From Candidatus Vecturithrix granuli (GTDB lineage: Bacteria; Moduliflexota; Moduliflexia; Moduliflexales; Moduliflexaceae): a stretch of 42,482 bases of DNA. Location of the stretch: positions 418,447-460,928 of the forward strand of contig DF820464.1 of NCBI GenBank assembly GCA_000739535.1, in the 5' to 3' direction. The notes below the pieces were generated by a model that saw only the letters and a program-made list of their open reading frames with translations, had not been told where the DNA came from and ran no database searches. Of this stretch, positions 1-8,800 are shown in pieces. Each line of letters opens with the position of its first letter. Position 1 is the stretch's first letter. A program made the translations under genes and the position numbers.

Positions 1-65
1 GAGGATCTGAACATGATCACAAGATATTTGTCAAAGAACTTTTTTATCTACTGCGTAAAGTGAGT
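1..65. repeat. 65-bp terminal inverted repeat, left copy
   Basis: Bases 1-65 are an exact reverse complement of bases 42416-42480. The match stops at base 66 and could extend outward past base 1. The right copy contains the last codons and stop of the truncated hsdS. The left copy lies upstream of the aminotransferase and has no coding context: its reverse frame meets a stop after about 23 codons. Two copies in inverted orientation at both edges of a contig suggest that both edges run into the same end of a dispersed element, or that this is an assembly-graph artefact. Confidence 0.9.
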
Positions 66-148
66 TATGAATATCCCAGAAGAGAGAATTTTTTTCAGAA
101 CAGGAACCGTGTTTGATTAACACTCTTACATAATAAAGGGAGAGAAGC

Positions 149-1303
149 ATGTCAATTTCGTCGAAAGCTGAGAAGATTCCGCCATTCATTGTCATGGATG
201 TGCTGGAACATGCTCAAAAAATGGAACGAGAACAACAGGTCGAGGTCATTCACCTGGAAGTGGGAGAACCGGATTTTGATACCCCTGAATGTATCACCGA
301 GGCGGCGATTCGAGCGGTGAAAAGCGCCAGAACTCATTATACGCACAGTTTGGGGTTATGGGAATTACGAGAGGCAATCGCCGAATATTACGCAAAAACC
401 TATCATGTAACGATTTCACCGGATCAGATTATCGTGACTTCTGGCACATCGCCAGCCATGATTCTTATATTTTCAGCCCTGTTAGAACTCGGAGATGAAG
501 TGATTCTATCGAATCCCCACTATGCCTGCTATCCGAATTTTATTAAGATGCTCGATGGAGTTCCCAAATATGTCAATGTATATGAAGAAAATGGGTTCCA
601 ATATACGGTTGAGGGCATCCAGGCGCAACTGACCTCACGAACCAGGGGCATTATGATCAATTCCCCATCGAATCCGACCGGAAATCTTTTAAGTCCCGAT
701 GTCATGCAAGAGATTGCCCAATTTTCTCCCTGGATTATTTCGGACGAAATTTATCATGGATTGGTCTATGAAGGATGTGCCCATTCCATGTTAGAATATA
801 CAGACCGCGCCATCGTGCTGAATGGCTTTTCAAAACTCTTTGCGATGACCGGCTGGCGGCTGGGGTATGTGATTGCCCCCAAAAACCTCATCAGGCCGCT
901 TCAAAAGTTGCAGCAAAACTTTTTTATTTGCGCCAATAGTTTTGTGCAATGGGCAGGAGTGACCGCTTTACAAGAAGCAGAACCAGAGACGCTGCGCATG
1001 AAAGCGATTTATAATGAACGTCGTCAACGACTGATTCAGGGATTGCGTGAAATCGGATTTGGCGTAACGGTTGAACCTACTGGCGCGTTTTATGTGTTTG
1101 CGAATGCCAAAAAGTTTAGCCATGATAGCTATACCCTCGCGTTTGATATTTTAGAACATGCTAAAGTTGCTGTGACTCCGGGGATTGATTTTGGTTCAAA
1201 TGGAGAAGGGTATCTCCGCTTTTCCTATGCCAATTCGCTGGAAAATATCGAAGAGGGGTTACGGCGGACCAATCGATATCTGAATCAGGAGAGGCAGGCC
1301 TAA
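149..1303 (+). CDS. PLP-dependent aminotransferase, class I/II
   Basis: This is a 384-residue fold-type I aminotransferase of the aspartate/aromatic aminotransferase superfamily, cytosolic and full length for the family. It transfers an amino group between an amino acid and a 2-oxoacid using pyridoxal phosphate. Visible landmarks are the substrate-loop motif VGEPDFDTP (residues 38-46), NPTG at 175-178, SDEIY at 198-202 with the PLP-ring Asp199 and Tyr202, the Schiff-base Lys229 in FSKLFAMTGWRLGY, and the carboxylate-binding Arg357 in YLRFSY. The start is supported by a purine-rich GGGAGAGAAG just upstream. The exact amino-acid substrate cannot be told from sequence. It stands alone ahead of the cytochrome c maturation genes, with a 65-bp gap to the next small gene. 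Confidence 0.93.
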   Translation: MSISSKAEKIPPFIVMDVLEHAQKMEREQQVEVIHLEVGEPDFDTPECITEAAIRAVKSARTHYTHSLGLWELREAIAEYYAKTYHVTISPDQIIVTSGTSPAMILIFSALLELGDEVILSNPHYACYPNFIKMLDGVPKYVNVYEENGFQYTVEGIQAQLTSRTRGIMINSPSNPTGNLLSPDVMQEIAQFSPWIISDEIYHGLVYEGCAHSMLEYTDRAIVLNGFSKLFAMTGWRLGYVIAPKNLIRPLQKLQQNFFICANSFVQWAGVTALQEAEPETLRMKAIYNERRQRLIQGLREIGFGVTVEPTGAFYVFANAKKFSHDSYTLAFDILEHAKVAVTPGIDFGSNGEGYLRFSYANSLENIEEGLRRTNRYLNQERQA

Positions 1304-1368
1304 GTTCGTAGTTCTCGCTTGAACGAGTCTTCTGCCTATTAATTCATTGTGGTCAGGTCAATAGATTT

Positions 1369-1554
1369 ATGATAATGACAATTTCAGGATTGTTATTGCT
1401 GGTGGTGATTGGATACATCGTAATTCCTTTTGTGGCGAAGAATATTCGCGGAGTAAATGTAGAACAACGCAACAACCTGGAAATGGCGATAGAACTGGAA
1501 ATAGAAGCATTCAGGAAACGGGATGAAGAAACATCGCTGCAAGCGGAGGAATAG
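1369..1554 (+). CDS. Small single-pass membrane protein upstream of ccm genes (CcmI-like fragment?)
   Basis: This is a 61-residue protein with one N-terminal transmembrane segment (about residues 5-25, GLLLLVVIGYIVIPFVA), followed by a charged, probably helical tail rich in Glu. Its stop lies 4 bases before the start of the next gene, so the two are translationally close and probably in the ccm operon. The layout (N-terminal membrane anchor plus a short acidic helix) resembles the N-terminal part of CcmI-type proteins, but it is too short to assign. The ribosome binding site is weak; an ATG two codons downstream is an alternative start. Confidence 0.6.
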   Translation: MIMTISGLLLLVVIGYIVIPFVAKNIRGVNVEQRNNLEMAIELEIEAFRKRDEETSLQAEE

Positions 1555-1558
1555 AATC

Positions 1559-1990
1559 ATGATCAAAGGACAATCTCTGATTTCCTGGTTTCTTCTCATT
1601 GTCTGGATCGTTCTGTTGCCATTGAGGGTTGCCGGACAATCTCAGAATCGAGAGTTCGCTTCGGCTGGTCCTGCGACTATAGAAGTGTCTGGTTATGAAG
1701 AAAATCTGCAACAACGAGATGCAGAACAACTCCGATGGATGGGGATGATCCTCCTGGGAATCCTGGGATTACTTGGTTTACAGATGTATAAACGATTTGT
1801 AAAATCAGGACAATTTTCACAAGAGGATGTCGCCATATTTCGAGAACAGCGTCAATTGATGCTCAAAGAACTGGCGTGCCTGGATCAGCAATACGCCCTG
1901 GGGAAGATGTCTGAAAACCTCTATCTTGCGGAACGACGACAGCGAAAACAACAATTAATAGAATTGACAATATTGTGCCAAATCCTCTGA
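1559..1990 (+). CDS. Membrane protein with CcmI-like C-terminal helix region
   Basis: This 143-residue protein has an N-terminal signal or anchor segment (about residues 8-27), a periplasmic stretch, and a second transmembrane segment (about 57-75). Its C-terminal helical region carries a LKELACLDQQYALGKMSENLY pattern of the type seen in CcmI and in the small zinc-ribbon/CcmI-like proteins that precede ccmA in many bacteria. I chose the ATG at 1559 because GCGGAGGA lies 8 bases upstream; a longer frame from 1523 overlaps the previous gene and has no such site. The last 16 bases overlap the GTG start of ccmA, so translation is probably coupled. By position it is inferred to act in haem delivery or apocytochrome handling. 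Confidence 0.65.
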   Translation: MIKGQSLISWFLLIVWIVLLPLRVAGQSQNREFASAGPATIEVSGYEENLQQRDAEQLRWMGMILLGILGLLGLQMYKRFVKSGQFSQEDVAIFREQRQLMLKELACLDQQYALGKMSENLYLAERRQRKQQLIELTILCQIL

Positions 1991-2694
1991 TCGAAATCCA
2001 ACATCTGAGCAAACGTTATGGCAGCATCTGGGCCTTGCGGGATATCACATTGAATGTCGAGGCCGGAACGCGTTTGACCCTGTTAGGTCCGAACGGTTCC
2101 GGAAAAACCACCTTGATTCGGATTCTGGCGCGATTAAGTTCTCCCTCATCCGGTTCATTGAAAATGTTTGGTAGCGATCTGCACACGCAAGGAGATGAGG
2201 TGCGAAAACAGATTGGCGTCGTGTCGCACACCTCATTTTTATATCCTGCGCTGACGGCTGTAGAAAATTTGACCTTTTACGCCGGGATGTTTGGTGTTTC
2301 ACAGACAACAGAAACCATCGAATCGTTGTTATACGAAGTCGGGCTGCTTGAACGCCAGCACGATCTGGTGCGAACCTTTTCGCGCGGAATGCAGCAACGC
2401 CTGGCAATTGCGCGAGCAATTCTCCACCAGCCGACGCTTCTGCTGTTCGATGAACCATATTCAGGACTTGATGGTGCCGCTGTGAACTTGTTGCAGCATA
2501 TTTTGACAAATATCCACCATGAAGGCCGCACAATTATCCTGACAACGCATAATTATCGAAGTGGTTTAGACTTTTGCGATCAGGCCGCAGTGCTCGTGAG
2601 CGGTCGCTTAGTTTACTATGGGTCGCCTGCACACATTCGGATCGCCGCCAAAAATCCGGATTTTCCAGAAACGCCCGGAGATGTCCATCCATGA
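1975..2694 (+). CDS. ccmA: Haem-exporter-type ABC ATPase CcmA
   Basis: This 239-residue ABC ATPase powers the CcmABCD complex, which releases haem-loaded CcmE in cytochrome c maturation (System I). Walker A is GPNGSGKTT (38-46), the signature region is FSRGMQQRLAIARA (135-148), Walker B is LLLFDEP (155-161) and the switch histidine is His192. The signature has SRGMQ in place of the standard SGGQ. CcmA signatures are often divergent, so this is not necessarily inactivating. It starts with GTG, overlapping the upstream gene by 16 bases. ccmB, ccmC and ccmD follow on the same strand, which makes the ccm assignment firm although the ATPase alone could be another ABC-type protein. Confidence 0.88.
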   Translation: MPNPLIEIQHLSKRYGSIWALRDITLNVEAGTRLTLLGPNGSGKTTLIRILARLSSPSSGSLKMFGSDLHTQGDEVRKQIGVVSHTSFLYPALTAVENLTFYAGMFGVSQTTETIESLLYEVGLLERQHDLVRTFSRGMQQRLAIARAILHQPTLLLFDEPYSGLDGAAVNLLQHILTNIHHEGRTIILTTHNYRSGLDFCDQAAVLVSGRLVYYGSPAHIRIAAKNPDFPETPGDVHP

Positions 2695-2718
2695 ATAGGT
2701 TCTCGGAGTGCCAAAGCC

Positions 2719-2769
2719 AGGAGTGTCAAAGCTCCGCTTTGACCGACAAAGCTGAGCTTTGGCACTCCT
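2719..2769. repeat. Nested palindromic element, copy 1 (between ccmA and ccmB)
   Basis: Arms 2719-2741 and 2747-2769 are inverted repeats, 21 of 23 bases complementary, with a 5-base loop. Each arm is itself a small palindrome (TCAAAGC-TCC-GCTTTGA on the left, CAAAGC-TGA-GCTTTG on the right). The same architecture recurs at 4483, 30579 and 33882. It sits inside the ccm operon and has no T-tract, so it is more likely a mobile or RNA-processing hairpin than a terminator. Confidence 0.85.
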
Positions 2770-2812
2770 ATTAGCCTAATAGTCAAAATTAACTTTACAA
2801 AGTACTGGCAGC

Positions 2813-3505
2813 ATGGGCAAAAAGATATTGGAGTTTTTTCGAACAATTCAGCTTATTGTGCGGAAAGATCTGCTCGCAGAAACGCGGACCCGAGAAAGTT
2901 TTCCGCAAATGGCCGCTTTTGCCGTCTTATTGCTTGTGATTATCAATATCACGCTACAAATCGGAACGGCCGTGCAGGAGATTTTGCCTGGAATCTTGTG
3001 GATTATCTTGATCTTTGCAGGAATTTTGGGATTGAATCATTCATTGGCTCTTGAACATGAAAATGATTGTCTTCACGGCCTCAGAGCTTGCCCTGTGCCG
3101 CGTTGCACTCTTTATCTGGGGAAAATAGTTGGAAACTTCCTTTATATGGCCTTATTGGAACTGATTCTCTGGCCTGTGGTCATGGCGCTGTTTAACCTCT
3201 CGCTCGGATGGTCTTTCTTGCCGCTGGCTATGATTTTTCTGTTGGGAACATTGGGATTTGTTGGTATCGGCACACTTTTTGCATTTATATCTACAAATAC
3301 CAGAATGCGTGAAGTCATGTTACCCCTGTTGCTCTTTCCCATTATTCTTCCCATTTTGCTCGCGGCTGTAAAATCAACTGGAAAAATACTTGCGCAGAAA
3401 CCCTGGATTGAAATACGGTTCGAATTACAATTTCTCATTGTGTTTGATCTGGTTTTTTTGGGATTAGCCCTTCTATTGTTTGAATATATTATCGAGAATG
3501 AATAA
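2813..3505 (+). CDS. ccmB: Haem exporter membrane protein CcmB
   Basis: This 230-residue integral membrane protein has about six hydrophobic segments and is the usual length for CcmB. It opens with the family-typical cytoplasmic stretch VRKDLLAETRTRESFPQMAAF (about residues 16-36), then membrane spans at roughly 36-55, 60-78, 101-125, 130-153, 161-184 and 205-226. CcmB is the permease subunit that pairs with CcmA and CcmC. It lies 118 bases after ccmA (the gap holds a palindromic repeat) and 8 bases before ccmC. The start has only a weak ribosome binding site, which may mean coupled translation. Confidence 0.88.
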   Translation: MGKKILEFFRTIQLIVRKDLLAETRTRESFPQMAAFAVLLLVIINITLQIGTAVQEILPGILWIILIFAGILGLNHSLALEHENDCLHGLRACPVPRCTLYLGKIVGNFLYMALLELILWPVVMALFNLSLGWSFLPLAMIFLLGTLGFVGIGTLFAFISTNTRMREVMLPLLLFPIILPILLAAVKSTGKILAQKPWIEIRFELQFLIVFDLVFLGLALLLFEYIIENE

Positions 3506-3510
3506 AAAGT

Positions 3511-4302
3511 ATGGATTCTAAAAAGACGTATTTACCAATATTTAAAGATATCGGAATTTCTTCAGTCCTGTGTTGGCTTAGTTGCTTGGCAATGGCGGTG
3601 GCGATTTATATGGTGTTTTTGTACGCTCCGACGGAAGAAACCATGGGTGTTGTCCAGCGGATTTTTTATTTTCACGTCTCCTCTGCCTGGATTGCCTTTT
3701 TGGCCTTTTTTCTTGTTATGGCAGCCAGTATTGCTTATTTAATGACTGGCAATGTCCGGTGGGATATTTGGGCTTACGCCTCAGCCGAAATCGGGACATT
3801 GTTCTGTACCTTAGTGCTGCTCACCGGCCCGCTCTGGGCCAAACCGGTCTGGAATACCTGGTGGACCTGGGACATGCGGTTAACAACAACGTTGATCCTC
3901 TGGTTGATGTATCTGGGCTATTTGATGCTGCGAGCGAACCTGGAAGGGGAACGAAGCGCAAAATACGCAGCCGTGTTTGGGATTATTGCCTTTCTTGACG
4001 TCCCGTTTGTTTACTTTTCGATTCGCTGGTGGCGCACGCTCCATCCGGCTCCGGTCATCGCAGGGAAAGCCGGATCAGGCTTAGCCCCGGAGATGCTGAT
4101 TGCTTTGCTCGTTTCCCTGTTCACTTTTATGTGCCTCTTTGTCTATTTACTCCAACATCGCGTAATGGTCGCCTGGATGGAACGCGACTTAAACCAGATC
4201 CGTCAAACCGTCGTTGAACAAAGTACGCAATATGGAGTCTTGATCGAAAATCAGGATTTTATTATTGAAGAATATGATTTTCAGGAGTATAAACGATCAT
4301 GA
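3511..4302 (+). CDS. ccmC: Haem-handling protein CcmC
   Basis: This 263-residue member of the haem-handling protein family has six membrane spans. It carries the tryptophan-rich WWD signature (W109, W114, W117, W118, W120, D121 followed by MRLTT) and the two conserved external histidines, His55 in FYFHVSS and His178 in RTLHPA, which ligand haem in the known family. CcmC loads haem onto CcmE in the periplasm. A C-terminal hydrophilic tail of about 40 residues after the last span is longer than in the common CcmC. The stop overlaps the ccmD start by ATGA. No ccmE, ccmF, ccmG or ccmH lies in the window, so the rest of the pathway must be elsewhere. Confidence 0.93.
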   Translation: MDSKKTYLPIFKDIGISSVLCWLSCLAMAVAIYMVFLYAPTEETMGVVQRIFYFHVSSAWIAFLAFFLVMAASIAYLMTGNVRWDIWAYASAEIGTLFCTLVLLTGPLWAKPVWNTWWTWDMRLTTTLILWLMYLGYLMLRANLEGERSAKYAAVFGIIAFLDVPFVYFSIRWWRTLHPAPVIAGKAGSGLAPEMLIALLVSLFTFMCLFVYLLQHRVMVAWMERDLNQIRQTVVEQSTQYGVLIENQDFIIEEYDFQEYKRS

Positions 4303-4445
4303 ATAATAATATGATTTATTTTTTTCTCGCGTATGTCGTGGTGTGGGCATGTTTAGCAGGCTATATGTCTTCATTGTCTCGCCGACAGAAGCTTTTGCAC
4401 GATGAGATTCAGGTCTTAAAAAAGCGGCTGCGCATTCGAGAGTAG
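4299..4445 (+). CDS. ccmD: CcmD-like small membrane protein
   Basis: This is a 48-residue protein starting in a 4-base ATGA overlap with ccmC. It has one N-terminal membrane span (about residues 6-24, tyrosine- and valine-rich) followed by a basic tail with RRQKLL and KKRLRIRE. That is the build of CcmD, which stabilises CcmABC and helps release haem-CcmE. Sequence conservation in this family is low, so the name rests on size, topology and position directly after ccmC. Confidence 0.7.
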   Translation: MNNNMIYFFLAYVVVWACLAGYMSSLSRRQKLLHDEIQVLKKRLRIRE

Positions 4446-4482
4446 ATGTCAGCGAGCAAAACCGAGTTTTTCGAAAACAAAA

Positions 4483-4542
4483 ATGTAGCGTGAAACTCCA
4501 GTTTCGCGGGTGCGGGCGCGAAACTGGAGTTTCACGCTACAT
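4483..4542. repeat. Nested palindromic element, copy 2
   Basis: There are perfect 26-base inverted arms at 4483-4508 and 4517-4542 with an 8-base loop (GGTGCGGG). Each arm holds the inner palindrome GAAACT-CC-AGTTTC. It lies just upstream of the PqqD-like gene and ends 14 bases before its start codon. A half copy of another repeat (AAAACCGAGTTTTT, compare 26378) lies immediately before it at about 4458-4475. A transcript through this point would fold strongly close to the downstream ribosome binding site. Confidence 0.9.
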
Positions 4543-4556
4543 GGACAGAGGTGAAA

Positions 4557-4853
4557 ATGAATCTTCAATCAATTCCCAGGCGGTCTGAGCATGTGGCCTG
4601 GAGCCAGATTGATCAAGAGGCAATTCTGTTGAATCTGAACAACGGGTTTTACTATACGCTCAATGAAGTCGGCTGCGACGCCTGGAAACTCATTGACGCG
4701 CAGCGCCCAATTTGTGCCATCAGCGACGAAATACGCTCGCTGTATGCGGTCGAACAAGACCAGATTGTGCATGATCTGTGCATCTTATTTCAAGAATTGC
4801 AGCAGGAAGATCTCATTATCATTCTTGATTCTCAACCAGAACGCCATGAATAA
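4557..4853 (+). CDS. PqqD-like RiPP precursor recognition protein
   Basis: This 98-residue protein is a full-length stand-alone PqqD-family domain (RRE, RiPP recognition element). In this fold the peptide leader is bound by the winged-helix beta strand and helix 3. Typical family blocks are visible: VAWSQIDQEAILLNLNNG, then FYYTLNEVGCDAWKLID, then an acidic helical end with LFQELQQEDLI. In lasso and other RiPP pathways such a protein delivers the precursor, by its YxxPxL leader motif, to a peptidase or maturase. The chosen ATG has AGAGGTG 5 bases upstream; an in-frame GTG two codons earlier is less likely. It is followed 18 bases later by the transglutaminase-fold peptidase, the classical B1-B2 pair. 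Confidence 0.88.
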   Translation: MNLQSIPRRSEHVAWSQIDQEAILLNLNNGFYYTLNEVGCDAWKLIDAQRPICAISDEIRSLYAVEQDQIVHDLCILFQELQQEDLIIILDSQPERHE

Positions 4854-4871
4854 CACTGGATAAGGGAATGT

Positions 4872-5372
4872 ATGAAAGATCTTGCATCCTATTTGAAGAT
4901 CTTCAACAAATTTCGTCACTTTGAATCGTTCCGCGATGTTTGTCTTTTTTTTCAGATCCCGCTGCTCTGGATAGCTTTACCCTGCTTGCTGCTTCTACGG
5001 CTTCAAACGGTGTTACGACTACTCACACCGCGCCGCCAGAGTCTTGTCCGGGAAGCCGTCGCCAGAGACAGGTATCAAAAAATTCTGCACTTTGCCCACT
5101 ATTGGTTGCGGTGGAAATGGATCGCCGTTTATAACACCTGCCTGAAGAAATCCTTATTGTTGTATTATTTTTTAAACCGTGAAGGCATTCCGGCCCAAAT
5201 TTGCTTTGGAATTAAGAAAAACGAGGGCAATTTAAACGGACATAGCTGGATCGAGACCCCCTCTTTTATCCCCTCCCCTCCTGACTACAACAACGATTTT
5301 ATCAAAATCTACACCTATCCGGAAATGCCTGTCGAAATATTTTCCACTTCAAAAAATTCGCTATCGTCCTGA
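4872..5372 (+). CDS. Transglutaminase-like leader peptidase (lasso peptide B2-type)
   Basis: This 166-residue Transglut_core3-family protein is of the kind that cleaves the leader from lasso and related RiPP precursors. The catalytic Cys90 lies in VYNTCLKKSLLLYYFLNREG and the catalytic His124 in NGHSWIE, with about 30 residues between them as in the family. The third, acidic residue is not obvious after the His, because the expected D-G-x-P turn is replaced by a Pro/Ser-rich stretch, so activity is likely but not certain. N-terminal hydrophobic stretches (about residues 25-50) fit membrane association. Together with the PqqD-like gene it forms the recognition/protease half of a RiPP system whose precursor candidate lies about 5 kb downstream. 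Confidence 0.82.
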   Translation: MKDLASYLKIFNKFRHFESFRDVCLFFQIPLLWIALPCLLLLRLQTVLRLLTPRRQSLVREAVARDRYQKILHFAHYWLRWKWIAVYNTCLKKSLLLYYFLNREGIPAQICFGIKKNEGNLNGHSWIETPSFIPSPPDYNNDFIKIYTYPEMPVEIFSTSKNSLSS

Positions 5373-5825
5373 AAACAAAAGGATCATAGAAAAAATTTTT
5401 TGAAGAAGAAAAGAGTGTCGATTTTTTTAATAATTTTGTAAACATACTATAACGTTTTATTTGTTAATATGTTAGCAGATTATTTACAAAAATAAATTAA
5501 TATTCATGTCGATTTTTTTTACAATATGTATTCTCATCAGATGCTAACCTTCCAGGAATGAGGAGGAAATTATAGGTGGCATAAATTTTGCACAATATTT
5601 TTATAAAACGATACATCTTATGAAATACTGCCTGTGCTATTTTTCAATTGCCAGCATCTCGGAACCAAAAGTTTGAGGTTTACTCACTGCTATTCTCGAA
5701 TTGTCAGGATTGTTCTTTATTGAGATTGGATTTATTCATATTTTATTCTTGCTAAAACAGAAAGTTCGTACAAATATCATAGAAAAGTAAATTTTGATAA
5801 AAACTTTTAGAATGGGGGAAAGACG
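5373..5825. other. AT-rich intergenic region with a sigma-54 promoter
   Basis: This is about 450 bases without a credible gene, very AT-rich with several runs of T and A. It separates the peptidase gene from the 1177-residue exoprotein gene. The only firm element is the sigma-54 type promoter at 5577-5592. The distance from that promoter to the ATG implies an untranslated leader of about 220 bases. A good ribosome binding site (GGGGGAAAG) precedes the ATG at 5826. I see no clear terminator after the peptidase gene. Confidence 0.6.
5577..5592 (+). promoter_or_regulatory. Sigma-54 (RpoN) -24/-12 promoter
   Basis: The sequence TGGCATAAATTTTGCA matches the sigma-54 consensus TGGCA-N6-TTGCW at every conserved position, with the required GG-N10-GC spacing. 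It lies in the AT-rich intergenic region and points toward the large exoprotein gene at 5826. Transcription should start near 5603. Sigma-54 promoters need an AAA+ activator bound upstream; no such activator gene is in the window. Confidence 0.75.
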
Positions 5826-8800
5826 ATGAAAAAAGTAAGTGTTCTCATCATAATGATAGCATTGTTCATGCTGCCCGCATGGAATACCTACGCCGCGACG
5901 ATTATCGTCAATACAACTGATGACGAATTGAATAGTGATGGTGATTGTTCTCTGCGCGAGGCTGTTCAATCAATAAACACAGCAACGAATGTGGATGGCT
6001 GTAGTGCGACAGGTTCGTATGGAACTGATGATACAATTACTCTTCAAACCGAAACATATACTCTCACGATAGCCGGGGCGAATGAGGACAACAACGCTAC
6101 CGGCGATTTGGATATTAGATCTTCGCTAACGATTAATGGAGTAGATGCCAGTAAGACAATCATCCAGGGGGGAACTGCAGGACCTCCTACGCCAAACGGG
6201 ATTGACCGGGTGTTCCATATTCCTGTGGCAGGGATTATGGTGAATATCTCCAATGTAACTATTCGAAATGGAAACGCACCTGGCATCACAACGGGCCGGG
6301 GCGGCGGCATTTTTGTGGCTGTTAACGCTACGCTCAGTCTTAATAATAGTGTAGTCTCGAACAATACCGCGAATGTCAATAATGGGGGTGACAACGGCGG
6401 CGGCGGCGGTCTTGAAAATAATGGCGGGGCAGTAACTATAAATAACTGCACTTTCAGCAATAATGTTGCTGTCAGGAATGGAGGCGGCATTTATACCAGA
6501 AATGGAACATTGATGGTCACCAATAGCACTATTAGCGGAAATAGTGGTGCATCCTATGCCGGTGGTATTTATCAACGTCAGGGAGGGATAGTGACTTTAA
6601 CCAATACTACCATTAGCGGCAATATCTCTACTGCTGCGGGCGCTGGTGATGGCGGCGGAATTTTTGCTTATAGTGATACAACAGGCCCTACTATAACATT
6701 GAATAATTGCACGGTAAGTAATAACACAGCTAATCAGGGTGGCGGGATCTCTCGTTGGAGGGCAGGGTTAACGCCTGCAGGAGTAAATATAACCCCATCT
6801 CTAACGAATACGATCCTTGCTGATAATATTGCTCCTACCAATCCAGATTGTTATACAAATAACCTCACTTCCGGCGGTTATAATCTGATTGAAACTGCCG
6901 CGGGTTGTGGTACGATTAATGGCGATACCACTACTAATATACTTGGGAGTGATCCGAATCTTGCGGCTTTGACTGACAACGGCGGTCCCACCCCCACCCA
7001 TGCCCTGCTCACCACTCCGACTATTAGTCCAGCTATTGATAAAATACCTTTTGGCACAAGCGGTTGTGGTATGACGTATACAACAGATCAACGCGGAACA
7101 GGCTACTCTCGCCCCTCACCTGCCGGAGGTGCTTGCGACATCGGCGCGTATGAATATCAGTCCGTAACTACTTATATCCTGACGGTGACGACCAGTGGGA
7201 ATGGGACGGTGACGAGCACGCCGGCCGGGATTGACTGCGGGGCAGATTGCAGCGAGAGTTATGTCAGCGGGACGGCAGTCAGTTTGAGCGCCACCGCGGA
7301 CACGGGCTGGACGTTCAGCGCGTGGAGCGGGGATTGCGACGCCAGCGGGAACGTAACGATGGATGCGGCCAAGACTTGCACCGCGACCTTTGTGTTGGCA
7401 AGTTTTAGTGTTTTGATTGATGTTACGCCGGGGACGACGGTAGCTACCTGGGATTTGTTGACGTTTACTCCGGTTGCATCAGGGGGAACATTAGCGGCGG
7501 TAACGTGGAAGTTTGGGGATTGTTATGCTCCGCCGTGTGGGGCGAGTGCTGTGCAATCAGAGAGTACAATTACGTCGGCTCCGTTTACAGAGACATTCCG
7601 ATATCCAAAAGCGGGAACCTATGTGGTAACCTTAGAGGCAACTGATACCCTCAATAACACAGCGACAGCCAGCGTCACGATTACAGTGACAGGTTCGACC
7701 CCCAGCCTTACGCTGGCAACACAGAATCTGGGTAACAACCTGACAGCAGGTTCACCGATCTCAGGTGACCTTAACGGCGATGGCGTGAAAGAAGTGGTAG
7801 TTCCTTCAGACCACTCGATTCGAGTGGTCGGAGGAGTAAATATGGCACTTGGACCGGCGACTGGAATCTGTGGCTCTTCACCTCTATTAGCGAAAGACGA
7901 TGCTATCGGAGCTATTAATGGTATTTTTGCCCTGGATACGACTGGTAGATTGTACGGTTGGACTGCGGGCGGCGCGTCATTGACGGGTTATCCATTGACA
8001 GTTACGGAGATTAAGAATGTCTCGCCAATGGCGAGTCCGGCAATAGGCGATATTGATGGAGATGGCGATTTAGACATTGCCTGGGGAGGAGACGGCGACA
8101 CTAACGGTGAAGCATACGTCACTGCCCATGATATTGTAACAGGCGACCCACTGGGCGGTTTTCCGGTGCTTCTCTCGAACAATGTCGGTACCGGACCAAC
8201 ATATCCGCGCACCACTTCAGTGGCTTTAGCAAATGTGATCGGCGGCACAGGAAGGGAAATTTTTATCGGATATAACAATGTAAGCACTAATACCGGAAAC
8301 GTCATGCGAGTAGCTGCCGGAGGAGCAACGTTAAACTTTTCGATGAATGCTAATGAACAGATCGGTTCGGGCGGAATTCCCTCAACGCAATATGCGAATT
8401 CAGGACCAACAGTCGGTGATGTTGATAACGATAGAACAATGGAACTTGTACTTGGCGGTGATCAGGGCCATGTCTATATTTGGAATGCAAGTACCGGGGC
8501 TTTGGAGGCGGTCGTTGACGCTGGTACAGCTCCGATTACTTCTGATCCTACATTGGCGTATCTGACCAGTGATACCGGATTAGATATTGTCGTCGCCAAT
8601 GCGGAAGGAACGGTCTTTTGTATCCGGTGGAACGGTACTATCTCGCAGATCCTCTGGCAGACAGATCTCGGCACGCTTGGGCTGCTTTCGCCGGTGATCG
8701 CGGACGTTGACGGAGATAATGCACTTGAAGTCGTCATCTCCAAAATGAGAAGCGGCAGAGTGTTTGTGCTTGAGAGGGATGGCTCGATTAATACAGGGAT

